From the NCBI RefSeq assembly GCF_001667585.1, contig NZ_LZJZ01000084.1, forward strand, positions 1 through 64,000: 64,000 nt of DNA. Reading direction: 5' to 3'. Under the pieces are notes generated by a model, which did not search any database, was not told where the DNA came from, and saw nothing but the letters and a program-made list of their open reading frames with translations. Made by a program: the position numbers and the translations under genes. The DNA comes from Mycobacterium sp. E2733 (GTDB taxonomy: Bacteria; Actinomycetota; Actinomycetes; Mycobacteriales; Mycobacteriaceae). Position 1 is the first letter of the stretch. The number at the start of each line of letters is the position of its first letter. Of this stretch, positions 8,846-17,364 are shown piece by piece.

Positions 8846-9558
8846 GAGATCTCCTGGGCATCACCGAATGTCATCTGTACCTGGTCGGCCGAACTGGACA
8901 ACAGCGCACGCTTCGGAAGGCCAAGCGACGCAAGCTCTTTGGCGTAGGGGTGGTCGCCCAGCCGGACACGCGCACCGCCAAGCCTGGTCCGCACGCCGTC
9001 GAGGGTGTGCTCGAAAGCGGTTTCCCGGGTAGTCCCGTCGCGGTGCGAGTAGCTGCGCTGCGCCTGCTGCCGCGGCATCAGCCGAATCGGCAGGCCGGGA
9101 CGGAAGTCCATGCCGATCACCGGCTGGCCGTCGATGCTGAGGTCGAAACCGAACCGGCGGCCTTCCCAAACGGTGAAGTCACCCATCACCTTCGGGTATC
9201 CCCAGATCTTGGTTCCCGCCTCCAGGGTGAACGCCTGGTCGACGGGGAGGTGGTGGATGAAGGCGCCGGCCGACTGCATGGCACGCGGCCCGCTCGCGTT
9301 CGATCCGGGTGGGTTGACCATCACGCTGGTGCCGAACTCGTGATACTGGCCCAGGTCGCCGTCGATGTACTGCATCAACATCAGCACCACGATCGCGCGG
9401 CCGGGAAGGTAGCGGCAGACCTGCAGGCCGCTGTAGTCGATCAATCGCTGCGCGGCGTCGGCGTCGACGGAGAACATCGCCATATGCTGAGTCGCCTTGC
9501 GAATCCGCACCGGCATGGTGAGTACGGTGCCCGCGATGGTGTGCTGCGAGGCTGTCAT
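8842..9558 (-). CDS. Acetoacetate decarboxylase-family protein (Rv3519 type)
   Basis: A 238-residue protein like Rv3519, with the fold signatures of the acetoacetate decarboxylase (ADC) superfamily: a YLPGRAIVVLMLMQY strand, a YHEFGTSVMV segment and KIWGYPKVMGDF (about 118-129), which contains the conserved Lys-x-x-G-Y-P-K element. Whether a Schiff-base Lys is functional cannot be judged. It is the first gene of a two-gene operon with cyp142. Its start lies 10 nt downstream of a perfect KstR palindrome, so it is part of the sterol regulon. Its substrate is unknown. Confidence 0.8.
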   Translation of the reverse strand: MTASQHTIAGTVLTMPVRIRKATQHMAMFSVDADAAQRLIDYSGLQVCRYLPGRAIVVLMLMQYIDGDLGQYHEFGTSVMVNPPGSNASGPRAMQSAGAFIHHLPVDQAFTLEAGTKIWGYPKVMGDFTVWEGRRFGFDLSIDGQPVIGMDFRPGLPIRLMPRQQAQRSYSHRDGTTRETAFEHTLDGVRTRLGGARVRLGDHPYAKELASLGLPKRALLSSSADQVQMTFGDAQEIS

Positions 9559-9568
9559 CGGGCCAATC

Positions 9569-9582
9569 TAGAACGTGTTCTA
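9569..9582. promoter_or_regulatory. KstR operator for the Rv3519-like gene and cyp142
   Basis: TAGAACGTGTTCTA is an almost fully palindromic match to TnnAACnnGTTnnA, 10 bp upstream of ATG 9558 on the minus strand. The neighbouring gene on the right is convergent with this promoter's upstream side, so only the minus-strand operon is controlled. Confidence 0.92.
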
Positions 9583-9611
9583 TTCGTTGGGCAAGCTTCT
9601 TCGGGAGCGGG

Positions 9612-10643
9612 TCAGATCAGCGTGGCGAGCTCCCTGATCTGCGCCTCGTTGCGCCCGTTCACCACCATCATGGTGACGCCGGCGGCCTCCCAGACCTTGA
9701 CCTGCTCACGGACGTAGTTGATATCGCCGACGATCGCGGCGTCGTCGACGACCTCGTCCGGGATGATCGTCGCGGCCCTGTCCTTCTGATTGCTGCGGAA
9801 GAGCTTGGTCACCTCGTCGACCACCTCGGCGTAGCCCATCCGGCGGTACACGTCGGCGTGGAAGTTGGTGTCCTCGGCGCCCATGCCGCCCATGTAGAGG
9901 GCCAGGTAGGGCTTCATCGCCGCGAAGGCCGCCGCGCGGTCATCGGTGATGACGATGTTGGCGGTCGCGCAGATCTCGAAGTCCTCGCGGCTGCGCCGCG
10001 CCCCGGGCCGCGCGAACCCCTCGTCGAGCCATTCGTTGTAGGTATCCGCCATCCGCGGCGTGTAGAAGATCGGCAGCCAGCCGTCGCAGATCTCGGCGGC
10101 CAGCGCCACGTTCTTCGGCCCCTCGGCCCCCAGCATGATCGGAATGTCGGGACGCAACGGGTGGGTGATGGGCTTGAGCGCCTTGCCCAGGCCGGTCGTC
10201 CCCTCCCCCGCCAACGGCAGCGGATAGTGCGGGCCGTCGCTGGTCACCGGCTTCTCCCGCGCCCACACCTGCCGCATGATGTCGATGTACTCGCGGGTGC
10301 GGGCCAGCGGCTTGGGGAACGGCCTGCCGTACCAGCCCTCGACCACCTGCGGGCCGGAGACGCCGAGCCCCAGGATGTGCCGGCCCCCGGACAGGTGGTC
10401 GAGCGTCAGTGCGGCCATCGCGGTCGCCGTCGGGGTGCGCGCCGACAGCTGGATCACCGAGGTGCCGAGCCGCAGCCGGTGCGTCGACGATCCCAACCAG
10501 GCCAGCGGCGTATAAGCGTCGGACCCCCACGCCTCGGCGGTGAACACGGCGTCGAATCCGGCTTCCTCGGCAGCGGCGACGAGCTCCGCGTGATTCTCCG
10601 GCGGCTGAGCGCCCCAATACCCGAGCTGCAACCCCAGCTTCAT
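9612..10643 (-). CDS. F420-dependent luciferase-like oxidoreductase (Rv3520c type)
   Basis: A 343-residue bacterial-luciferase-fold (LLM class) protein, colinear with Rv3520c (347 aa), predicted to use coenzyme F420. The segments LRLGTSVIQLSARTP, HILGLGVSGPQVVEGWYG and IPIMLGAEGPKNVALAAEICDGWLP are characteristic of the family. ATG 10643 is chosen because MKLGLQLGYWG is the canonical first strand; the upstream in-frame extension crosses the KstR site and is not coding. It diverges from the OB-fold gene under one KstR site. The reaction in sterol metabolism is not established. Confidence 0.87.
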   Translation of the reverse strand: MKLGLQLGYWGAQPPENHAELVAAAEEAGFDAVFTAEAWGSDAYTPLAWLGSSTHRLRLGTSVIQLSARTPTATAMAALTLDHLSGGRHILGLGVSGPQVVEGWYGRPFPKPLARTREYIDIMRQVWAREKPVTSDGPHYPLPLAGEGTTGLGKALKPITHPLRPDIPIMLGAEGPKNVALAAEICDGWLPIFYTPRMADTYNEWLDEGFARPGARRSREDFEICATANIVITDDRAAAFAAMKPYLALYMGGMGAEDTNFHADVYRRMGYAEVVDEVTKLFRSNQKDRAATIIPDEVVDDAAIVGDINYVREQVKVWEAAGVTMMVVNGRNEAQIRELATLI

Positions 10644-10697
10644 AGTCACCAAACCCTTCCGAGGCCGTCCCGAAACCAAAAAATTTGAAACCGTTCT

Positions 10698-10711
10698 TAG
10701 AACCTGTTCTA
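10698..10711. promoter_or_regulatory. KstR operator between the Rv3520c-like and Rv3521-like genes
   Basis: TAGAACCTGTTCTA matches TnnAACnnGTTnnA. It lies 10 bp upstream of GTG 10721 on the plus strand and 55 bp from ATG 10643 on the minus strand, so it probably controls both directions. Confidence 0.9.
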
Positions 10712-10720
10712 CTCGATGGC

Positions 10721-11716
10721 GTGACAGCCAGCTCGAGCAGCCCGACCTTGACGGATCACCCTGAGCCACCGCTCTCCGCGCCACTGACGTTGTCTTTCGA
10801 CTACACCCGTTCGGTCGGCCCCACGCTAAGCAAGTTCTTCACCGCACTGCGTGAGCGCCACGTCCTCGGGGTGCGCGGATCCGATGGCCGGGTACACGTA
10901 CCGCCGACGGAATATGACCCGGTTACCTACGAGCCGCTGGGCGAGATGGTGCCGGTGTCCAGCGTCGGCACCGTCGTTTCCTGGACGTGGCAGCCCGAAC
11001 CGCTGGAGGGCCAGCCGCTGGACCGCCCGTTCGCCTGGGCGCTTATCAAGCTCGACGGTGCGGACACCCCGCTGATGCACGCCGTGGATGCGGGTGAGCC
11101 CAAGGCCATCAAGACCGGCTCCCGGGTGCACGTGCACTGGGCCGACGAGCCGGTGGGCGCCATCACCGACATCGCCTACTTCGCACTCGGCGAGGAAGCC
11201 GAACCGGTGTCCGAACAGCCCGCGGGCGAACAGGATCCGGTCACGATGATCGTCACGCCGATCTCGCTGACAATTCAGCACACCGCCTCCCACGAGGAGA
11301 GTGCGTACCTGCGCGCCATCGCCCAGGGCAAGCTGCTGGGCGCGCGCACCGGCGCGCAGGGAAAAGTCTATTTCCCGCCGCACGGCGCGGACCCGGCCAC
11401 CGGCCAGCCCACCACCGAGTTCGTCGAACTGCCGGACAAGGGCACGGTCACGACGTTCGCCATCATCAACATCCCGTTCCAGGGACAGCGCATCAAACCG
11501 CCCTACGTGGCGGCCTATGTGCTACTCGACGGGGCGGACATCCCCTTCCTGCATCTGGTCGCCGACGTCGACGCGCACGAGGTGCGGATGGGGATGCGCG
11601 TGGAAGCGGTGTGGAAGCCCCGCGAGGAGTGGGGCTTTGGCATCGACAACATCGAGTACTTCCGGCCGACAGGGGAACCCGACGCCGATTACGACACCTA
11701 CAAGCACCACCTGTAA
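10721..11716 (+). CDS. Double DUF35 OB-fold protein, probable Ltp partner (Rv3521 type)
   Basis: A 331-residue protein made of two DUF35-like OB-fold units (about 15-165 and 180-320). The repeat is visible in matching segments FTALRERHVLGVRGSDGRVHVPP and AIAQGKLLGARTGAQGKVYFPP, each followed by a GTV/SF strand. The zinc-ribbon cysteines typical of archaeal DUF35 proteins are absent. DUF35 proteins bind thiolase-like Ltp enzymes, and this gene lies 15 bp upstream of ltp4-ltp3, which suggests it is their subunit. GTG 10721, 10 bp after the KstR box with no Shine-Dalgarno sequence, fits a leaderless start. Confidence 0.85.
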   Translation: MTASSSSPTLTDHPEPPLSAPLTLSFDYTRSVGPTLSKFFTALRERHVLGVRGSDGRVHVPPTEYDPVTYEPLGEMVPVSSVGTVVSWTWQPEPLEGQPLDRPFAWALIKLDGADTPLMHAVDAGEPKAIKTGSRVHVHWADEPVGAITDIAYFALGEEAEPVSEQPAGEQDPVTMIVTPISLTIQHTASHEESAYLRAIAQGKLLGARTGAQGKVYFPPHGADPATGQPTTEFVELPDKGTVTTFAIINIPFQGQRIKPPYVAAYVLLDGADIPFLHLVADVDAHEVRMGMRVEAVWKPREEWGFGIDNIEYFRPTGEPDADYDTYKHHL

Positions 11717-11731
11717 AGGGCCCACCTGTAA

Positions 11732-12796
11732 ATGAGCGCTCGCAACGTTGCGGTTGTCGGCTTCGCCCACGCCCCACACGTACGCCGCACCGACGGCACC
11801 ACCAACGGCGTCGAGATGTTGATGCCATGCTTCGCCCAGCTCTACGAGGACCTCGGAATCACCAAGGCCGACATCGGCTTCTGGTGCTCGGGCTCGTCCG
11901 ATTACCTTGCCGGACGTGCGTTTTCGTTCATCTCGGCGATCGACTCGATCGGCGCCGTCCCGCCGATCAACGAGTCACACGTCGAGATGGACGCGGCCTG
12001 GGCCCTCTACGAGGCTTACATCAAGATCCTGACCGGCGAGGTCGACACCGCGCTGGTGTACGGGTTCGGCAAGTCCTCGGCCGGAATCCTGCGCCAGATC
12101 CTGTCGCGGCAGACCGACCCCTACACCGTCGCGCCGCTGTGGCCGGACTCGATCTCGATGGCCGGGCTGCAGGCCCGGATGGGGCTCGACAACGGCAAGT
12201 GGAGCGAAGAGCAAATGGCGCGTGTCGCGTTCGACTCCTTCGCCAATGCGCGCCGGGTCGACAAAGTGGAGGGGTCGATCAGCGTGGCCGAACTGCTCGA
12301 GCGGCCGTTCTTCGCCGAGCCGTTGCGGCGCCACGACATCGCGCCCATCACCGACGGCGCCGCCGCCATCGTGCTCGCGGCCGACGATCGGGCGCGTGAG
12401 CTGCGCGAAAACCCCGCCTGGATCACGGGAATCGAGCACCGCATCGAAACCCCCGCCCTGGGCGCGCGCGACCTCACCGAATCCCCGTCGACCAAGGCGG
12501 CGGCCCACGTGGCCACGGGGGGCAAGACCAGCAACCTCGACGTGGCCGAGATCTGCGCGCCCTTCACCCATCAGCACCTCATCATCGAGGAGGCCATCCG
12601 GATACCGGGGCCGACCAAGGTCAACCCGTCCGGCGGCGCGCTCGCCGCGAACCCCATGTTCGTCGCCGGCCTCGAGCGTATCGGCTTTGCCGCACAACAC
12701 ATCTGGAACGGATCGGCGAAGCGGGTGCTCGCGCACGCCACCAGTGGGCCCGCGTTGCAACAGAACCTGGTCGCGGTCATGGAAGGAAAGAACTGA
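11732..12796 (+). CDS. ltp4: Thiolase-fold lipid-transfer/aldolase protein Ltp4
   Basis: A 354-residue thiolase-superfamily (SCP-x/Ltp) protein, same length as Rv3522. It has the thiolase-like segment DGAAAIVLAADD and a C-terminal NPSGGALAANPMFVAGLERI in place of the classical GHP loop. The nucleophilic Cys of true thiolases is not visible at the usual place, consistent with retro-aldolase-type Ltp enzymes that remove steroid side chains. It overlaps ltp3 (TGATG), so the two are co-translated and may form a heteromeric complex with the OB-fold protein upstream. Confidence 0.9.
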   Translation: MSARNVAVVGFAHAPHVRRTDGTTNGVEMLMPCFAQLYEDLGITKADIGFWCSGSSDYLAGRAFSFISAIDSIGAVPPINESHVEMDAAWALYEAYIKILTGEVDTALVYGFGKSSAGILRQILSRQTDPYTVAPLWPDSISMAGLQARMGLDNGKWSEEQMARVAFDSFANARRVDKVEGSISVAELLERPFFAEPLRRHDIAPITDGAAAIVLAADDRARELRENPAWITGIEHRIETPALGARDLTESPSTKAAAHVATGGKTSNLDVAEICAPFTHQHLIIEEAIRIPGPTKVNPSGGALAANPMFVAGLERIGFAAQHIWNGSAKRVLAHATSGPALQQNLVAVMEGKN

Positions 12797-14004
12797 TGGC
12801 CGGTGCAGGACCGAACCTTGCCGCGGTACTCGGTACCGGGCAGACGAAGTACGTCGCGAAGCGACAAGACGTCTCGATGAACGGCCTGGTGCGCGAGGCG
12901 ATCGACCGCGCGCTCGCCGACTCCGGCTCCACCTTCGACGACATCGACGCCGTGGTCGTCGGCAAGGCTCCCGACTTCTTCGAGGGCGTCATGATGCCCG
13001 AGCTGTTCATGGCAGACGCCATGGGAGCCACCGGCAAGCCGCTTATCCGGGTGCACACCGCGGGTTCGGTCGGCGGATCCACCGGTGTGGTGGCCGCCAG
13101 CCTCGTCCAGTCGGGCAAATACCGACGTGTGCTGGCGATGGCCTGGGAAAAGCAGTCGGAGTCAAACGCCATGTGGGCGTTGTCCATTCCGATTCCCTTC
13201 ATCAAGCCGGTCGGCGCCGGAGCAGGCGGTTATTTCGCCCCGCACGTGCGGTCGTACATCCGCCGGTCGGGTGCCCCGCTCAACATCGGCGCCATGGTCG
13301 CGGTCAAGGACCGGCTGAACGGGGCCCGCAACCCGCTGGCCCACCTGCACCAGCCCGACATCACCCTGGAGAAGGTGATGGAGTCGCCGATGTTGTGGGA
13401 CCCGATCCGCTACGACGAGACCTGCCCGTCTTCCGACGGTGCCGCCGCGGTCGTGATCGGCAACGAGGAGGCCGCGGAAGACCGTCTGGCGCAAGGACAA
13501 CCGGTGGCGTGGATCCATGCAACCGCGCTGCGCACCGAGCCGCTGCAGTTCTCGGGCCGCGATCAGGTCAGCCCGCAGGCCGGTCGTGACGCGGCCGCCG
13601 CGTTGTGGAAGGCGGCCGGCATCACCAGCCCGATCGACGAGATCGACGCCGCAGAAATCTACGTGCCGTTCTCGTGGTTCGAGCCGATGTGGTTGGAAAA
13701 CCTCGGGTTTGCGCCCGAGGGCGAGGGCTGGAAGCTCACCGAAGCCGGCGAGACGGCGATCGGCGGGCGGCTACCGGTCAACCCATCGGGCGGTGTGCTG
13801 TCTTCTAACCCGATCGGCGCCTCCGGGCTGATTCGCTTCGCCGAAGCGGCGATTCAGGTGATGGGCAAGGGTGGGGATCACCAGGTTCCGGGCGCACGCA
13901 AGGCCTTGGGCCATGCCTACGGTGGCGGCTCGCAGTACTACTCCATGTGGGTGGTCGGCTCTGAAAAGCCCGCCAAGCCCACGCCCGAGAAAGTCGGCGG
14001 GTGA
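12796..14004 (+). CDS. ltp3: Thiolase-fold lipid-transfer/aldolase protein Ltp3
   Basis: A 402-residue thiolase-superfamily protein orthologous to Rv3523. It contains VHTAGSVGGSTGVVAASLVQSG (the nucleophile-elbow region, with no Cys) and CPSSDGAAAVVIGNEEAAED, and near the C-terminus NPSGGVLSSNPIGASGL and GHAYGGGSQYYSMWV. This is the SCP-x/Ltp pattern, compatible with retro-aldol C-C cleavage rather than thiolysis. ATG 12796 overlaps the ltp4 stop. The 3' end overlaps the GTG of the SnoaL-like gene (GTGA), extending the operon to four genes with the OB-fold protein. Confidence 0.9.
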   Translation: MAGAGPNLAAVLGTGQTKYVAKRQDVSMNGLVREAIDRALADSGSTFDDIDAVVVGKAPDFFEGVMMPELFMADAMGATGKPLIRVHTAGSVGGSTGVVAASLVQSGKYRRVLAMAWEKQSESNAMWALSIPIPFIKPVGAGAGGYFAPHVRSYIRRSGAPLNIGAMVAVKDRLNGARNPLAHLHQPDITLEKVMESPMLWDPIRYDETCPSSDGAAAVVIGNEEAAEDRLAQGQPVAWIHATALRTEPLQFSGRDQVSPQAGRDAAAALWKAAGITSPIDEIDAAEIYVPFSWFEPMWLENLGFAPEGEGWKLTEAGETAIGGRLPVNPSGGVLSSNPIGASGLIRFAEAAIQVMGKGGDHQVPGARKALGHAYGGGSQYYSMWVVGSEKPAKPTPEKVGG

Positions 14005-14408
14005 GCGACCACCCGGCGCACGAGGCCGGTCGACGCTCGCGCGAGGCGGTCATAGCCAGGGACAAGGACGCGTGGCTGGCGGTGTTCGCCGATGACGCCA
14101 TCGTGGAGGATCCGATCGGGCCGTCGGCCTTCGACCCGGAGGGCAAGGGGCGCCGTGGCCGCGACGCGATCTCGGCCTTCTGGGACAAGGCCATTGCCCC
14201 CACCACCAAAATCGAGTTTGTCTTCCGCGACACCTACCAATGCGGCAACGAGGAAGCCAACGTCGGGCATATCCTCATCACCCACGGTGACTACCAGGTG
14301 ACCGCGGAAGGCGTGTTCACGTACAAGGCCAACGACGAGGGCAAGATGACCGCCCTGCGCGCGTACTGGGAGATGGACCGCGCCGCCGCGTCGGTCCGGA
14401 AGGTCTAG
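14001..14408 (+). CDS. SnoaL/NTF2-like small protein
   Basis: A 135-residue alpha+beta-cone protein of the SnoaL/ketosteroid-isomerase-like superfamily. Hallmarks are the N-terminal helix REAVIARDKDAWLAVFADDAIVEDP and the later strand KMTALRAYWEMDR. Family members include isomerases, hydratases and catalytically inert binding proteins, so no reaction can be assigned. GTG 14001 overlaps the ltp3 stop (GTGA), so it belongs to the KstR-controlled ltp operon. Its stop TAG interlocks with the stop of the convergent carbonic-anhydrase-like gene in a shared CTAG. Confidence 0.83.
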   Translation: MSDHPAHEAGRRSREAVIARDKDAWLAVFADDAIVEDPIGPSAFDPEGKGRRGRDAISAFWDKAIAPTTKIEFVFRDTYQCGNEEANVGHILITHGDYQVTAEGVFTYKANDEGKMTALRAYWEMDRAAASVRKV

Positions 14409-14929
14409 AGCAGCTCGAGTCCGGCCAGGTGCCGCTGCGCCAGTTCGCGGTAGGCCTGGGGATTCACCTTGACCCACATCTCCGCGCCTGTTCCGGCGAC
14501 CGGGCCCTTGATCTGTGCCGGCGCGCCGACCGCCAGCATGCCGGCCGGGATCTGAGTGCCGGCCGTCACCAGCGAGTGGGCCGCGATCAGGCTCCGCGCG
14601 CCGACGACCGCGCCGTCGAGGACGGTGGCATGGTTGGCGATCAGGGCCTCGGACCCGACGTGCACCCCGTGGATGCAGCACAGGTGCGCCACCGTGGCGC
14701 CGGGGCCGATGTCGACCGGGATGCCCGGCGGCGCGTGCAGCACGGACCCGTCCTGCACGTTCGCGCCCTCCCGCACCACGATGGGCCCGTAATCGCCACG
14801 CAGCACGGTGTTGAACCACACCGAGGCACCGGCCTCGACGACGACGTCGCCGATCAGGGTGGCGGTCGGGGCCACGAACGCGGTGGGATCGACCCGCGGC
14901 GCGCGCCCTTCGAAAGCAAACAGCGGCAT
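14405..14929 (-). CDS. Gamma-carbonic-anhydrase-like left-handed beta-helix protein (Rv3525c type)
   Basis: A 174-residue hexapeptide-repeat protein (trimeric left-handed beta-helix), like Rv3525c. It shows the gamma-CA core VWFNTVLRGDYGPIVVREGANVQDG, then ATVAHLCCIHGVHVGSEALIANHATV with His residues in positions expected for the zinc ligands (AH..IHG..NH). It may be an active carbonic anhydrase, or an acyl/CoA-binding relative of the PaaY type. It is transcribed away from kshA, and the KstR box at 15012 is 83 bp upstream of its ATG, so shared control is possible. Confidence 0.85.
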   Translation of the reverse strand: MPLFAFEGRAPRVDPTAFVAPTATLIGDVVVEAGASVWFNTVLRGDYGPIVVREGANVQDGSVLHAPPGIPVDIGPGATVAHLCCIHGVHVGSEALIANHATVLDGAVVGARSLIAAHSLVTAGTQIPAGMLAVGAPAQIKGPVAGTGAEMWVKVNPQAYRELAQRHLAGLELL

Positions 14930-15011
14930 CGTCTAGATATACCCCGAGTGCGCATACGCCGCGGGAAAGCCCAGCCAGACTCGCCGTCGTTGCGCGCCCC
15001 CGCCGCAAAAC

Positions 15012-15025
15012 TGTAACGTGTTCTA
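15012..15025. promoter_or_regulatory. KstR operator upstream of kshA
   Basis: TGTAACGTGTTCTA matches TnnAACnnGTTnnA. It lies 30 bp upstream of the kshA GTG at 15056 and also faces the divergent gamma-CA-like gene. Confidence 0.9.
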
Positions 15026-15055
15026 GTTAGAGGGGTCGTGAGTTGGAGGTGACTG

Positions 15056-16213
15056 GTGAGTACCGACACCAAAGCGGTCGGCATCCGGGAAATCGATCCC
15101 GGCGCGTTGCCGACGAGGTATGCCCGGGGCTGGCACTGCCTGGGCGTCGCAAAAGACTTCCAGGACGGCAAGCCGCACTCCGTCGAGGCGTTCGGTACCA
15201 AGCTGGTGGTTTTCGCCGACTCAAATGGGGACCTGAAGGTGCTGGACGGCTACTGCCGGCACATGGGTGGCGACCTGTCGGAGGGCACGATCAAGGGCGA
15301 CGAGGTGGCCTGCCCGTTCCACGACTGGCGCTGGGGTGGTGATGGGCGCTGCAAGCTGGTGCCGTACGCCAAGCGCACGCCCAAGACGGCGCGCACCCGC
15401 TCGTGGACGACCGATGTGCGCGGCGGACTGCTGTTCGTCTGGCACGACCACGAGCAGAACCCGCCGGACCCCGCGGTGCGGATTCCCGACATCCCGGAAG
15501 CGGCCAGCGACGAGTGGACCGAATGGCGGTGGAACCGGATCCTCATCGAGGGATCGAACTGCCGCGACATCATCGACAACGTCACCGACATGGCGCACTT
15601 CTTCTACATCCATTTCGGTTTGCCGACGTACTTCAAGAACGTCTTCGAAGGTCACATCGCCTCGCAGTACCTGCACAATGTGGGCCGGCCGGACGTCAAC
15701 GACCTGGGCACATCGTACGGCGAGGCGCACCTTGATTCGGAGGCGTCCTATTTCGGGCCGTCGTTCATGATCAACTGGCTGCACAACAGCTACGGCGGTT
15801 ATAAAGCCGAGTCGATCCTGATCAACTGCCACTACCCGGTGACCCAGAACTCGTTCGTGCTGCAGTGGGGCGTCATCGTCGAAAAGCCCAAGGGCATGGA
15901 CGAAGCGATGACCGAGAAGCTGTCGCGAGTCTTCACCGAAGGCGTCAGCAAGGGCTTCCTGCAGGACGTCGAAATCTGGAAGCACAAGACCCGCATCGAC
16001 AACCCGCTGCTGGTCGAGGAGGACGGCGCCGTCTACCAGCTGCGCCGCTGGTATCAGCAGTTCTATGTCGACGTCGCCGACATCCAGCCGGAAATGGTGG
16101 AACGCTTCGAGATCGAAGTCGACACCACCCGCGCCAACGAGTACTGGAACTCCGAAGTCGAAGAGAACCTCAAGGTCAAAGAGGCCGAAGACGTTCCCGC
16201 GGAGCAACACTGA
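15056..16213 (+). CDS. kshA: 3-ketosteroid 9-alpha-hydroxylase oxygenase component KshA
   Basis: A 385-residue Rieske non-haem iron oxygenase orthologous to Rv3526. The Rieske [2Fe-2S] cluster ligands are C67-x-H69 and C86-x2-H89 (CRHM...CPFHDW). The mononuclear iron site is in NVTDMAHFFYIHF, with H181 and H186. With reductase KshB it hydroxylates C9 of androstadienedione-type steroids, which with KstD opens ring B. GTG 15056 has a good Shine-Dalgarno sequence (TTGGAGGTGA). Transcription is from the KstR-controlled promoter. The length matches the family. Confidence 0.95.
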   Translation: MSTDTKAVGIREIDPGALPTRYARGWHCLGVAKDFQDGKPHSVEAFGTKLVVFADSNGDLKVLDGYCRHMGGDLSEGTIKGDEVACPFHDWRWGGDGRCKLVPYAKRTPKTARTRSWTTDVRGGLLFVWHDHEQNPPDPAVRIPDIPEAASDEWTEWRWNRILIEGSNCRDIIDNVTDMAHFFYIHFGLPTYFKNVFEGHIASQYLHNVGRPDVNDLGTSYGEAHLDSEASYFGPSFMINWLHNSYGGYKAESILINCHYPVTQNSFVLQWGVIVEKPKGMDEAMTEKLSRVFTEGVSKGFLQDVEIWKHKTRIDNPLLVEEDGAVYQLRRWYQQFYVDVADIQPEMVERFEIEVDTTRANEYWNSEVEENLKVKEAEDVPAEQH

Positions 16214-16218
16214 CGGAC

Positions 16219-16683
16219 ATGCCCGACGATCCGGTTCCTGACGTCGATCGGCTCGCTCGGTCGATGTTGTTGCTGCACGGCGACCAGCACGACCACGACG
16301 AACGGCCGCCCAGCACCGAACGCACCGGCGGAGCTCGTTCTGGTTTAGCGTCGAAATCAGGGGATTTCGCCAACGACCCGCAACGCGCCGCCGCCGTCGC
16401 CGAGGCCAGCCGCGCCGACCGCGAGCGCTACCTCAGCTCGGGGCTGCTCCCGGTGGACTGCCGGTTCTGCCACGTCACGGTCACCGTGCGAAGGCTGGGC
16501 CCGGGCCACACGGCCGTGCAGTGGGACACCGAAGCCTGGCAGCGCTGCGCGCACTTCACGGAGGTGCGTAACTCCGGTGGCGATACCGCACGCACGCGGT
16601 CGTGCCCGAAACTGAGCGACAGCATCGAGCACGCCGTCGCGGAAGGCTATTTGGGCGACGCCGACAATCCGGACGCCGGCTGA
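16219..16683 (+). CDS. Conserved hypothetical protein following kshA (Rv3527 type)
   Basis: A 154-residue protein resembling Rv3527. The N-terminal third is charged and low complexity. The C-terminal part (from about residue 78) has DCRFCHVTVTVRRLGPGHTAVQW, then WQRCAH and RSCPKLSDSIEHAV. The spaced cysteines (CxxC, C, C) and histidines could form a metal site, but this is only a pattern. It starts 5 bp after the kshA stop and is surely co-transcribed, so a role with KshA, for example electron transfer or iron handling, is possible but untested. Confidence 0.75.
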   Translation: MPDDPVPDVDRLARSMLLLHGDQHDHDERPPSTERTGGARSGLASKSGDFANDPQRAAAVAEASRADRERYLSSGLLPVDCRFCHVTVTVRRLGPGHTAVQWDTEAWQRCAHFTEVRNSGGDTARTRSCPKLSDSIEHAVAEGYLGDADNPDAG

Positions 16684-16684
16684 A

Positions 16685-17257
16685 TCACTGTCCTTGAGGC
16701 AATTTGGTTATCGCCTCGAACGCCTCGAGGAATACCGCCGCGATGTCGCCGTCCCGAGCGCTGGCCATCGGCTTCTTCTGCAATAGGACGCGCTGCACGC
16801 CGATGCCCAACAACAGGGCCGTGACCATGTCCGCGCGAATCCGGGGCCGGTCCGCGGTTATCCGCTTCGCCAGGTTGCGCGTAAGGCCCTCGTTGAGCTG
16901 GTCATTGAGGCGCGCCACCACGGAGGGGTCGCCGCTCGACCGCAACAGCGCAAACAACGGCGCATCGACATCATTACGGGCCTGCAGGACGCGGGCAATC
17001 AGCCGATCTCCCAGCGCGTCGTCGGCGGCACCCAGGACCTCCTCTACATTCTCCGAAACATCCGTTGCCTCCGTGAAAAGCCTTTCCTTAGAACCGAAAT
17101 AGCGGCGAACCAACGTGACGTCCACACCCGCCTTCGACGCCACCTCGCGTAGACCGACGGCGCTGTATCCCCGGGCCAGAAAGAGCTCGCGAGCCGCTTC
17201 CAGCAGACGGGTCCGGGTGGCGCCGGCGTCACGGCGGCGGGGCGTCACGGTGTTCAT
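16685..17257 (-). CDS. TetR-family transcriptional regulator
   Basis: A 190-residue regulator. The N-terminal TetR helix-turn-helix is clear: TRTRLLEAARELFLARGYSAVGLREVASKAGVDVTLVRRYFGSKERLF (about residues 14-61). The C-terminal ligand-binding part is generic and gives no ligand. ATG 17257 is chosen over an in-frame ATG at 17272 because AGGAG lies 5 nt upstream and the longer form would run into the operator. It is divergent from a small alpha+beta-barrel gene, with two palindromes GTCTACA-N2-TGTAGAC between them, indicating autoregulation plus control of the neighbour. It ends 1 bp past the convergent Rv3527-like gene. Confidence 0.9.
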   Translation of the reverse strand: MNTVTPRRRDAGATRTRLLEAARELFLARGYSAVGLREVASKAGVDVTLVRRYFGSKERLFTEATDVSENVEEVLGAADDALGDRLIARVLQARNDVDAPLFALLRSSGDPSVVARLNDQLNEGLTRNLAKRITADRPRIRADMVTALLLGIGVQRVLLQKKPMASARDGDIAAVFLEAFEAITKLPQGQ

Positions 17258-17273
17258 GTCACTCCTTCGCATC

Positions 17274-17289
17274 GTCTACAACTGTAGAC
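17274..17289. promoter_or_regulatory. TetR operator 1
   Basis: GTCTACA-AC-TGTAGAC, a perfect 7-bp inverted repeat 16 bp upstream of the tetR ATG. It shares the half-site GTCTACA with operator 2. Confidence 0.8.
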
Positions 17290-17318
17290 ATATCTGCCGC
17301 GACGCAGCTAGGGTGGGG

Positions 17319-17344
17319 ATTATGTCTACATGTGTAGACATAAT
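17319..17344. promoter_or_regulatory. TetR operator 2, 12-bp perfect arms
   Basis: Arms ATTATGTCTACA and TGTAGACATAAT flank a TG centre: a perfect 12-bp inverted repeat, 20 bp upstream of the small gene at 17365. The size and symmetry are typical of a TetR dimer site. The sequence is unlike KstR or KstR2 boxes, so this pair is under separate control. Confidence 0.85.
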
Positions 17345-17364
17345 GCAGCAGAGTGGAGGTTGTC

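Noticed and set aside
10686..10699. Second KstR-like half palindrome (GAAACCGTTC) beside the box at 10698
   Set aside because: The AAC and GTT halves are one base too close for TnnAACnnGTTnnA.
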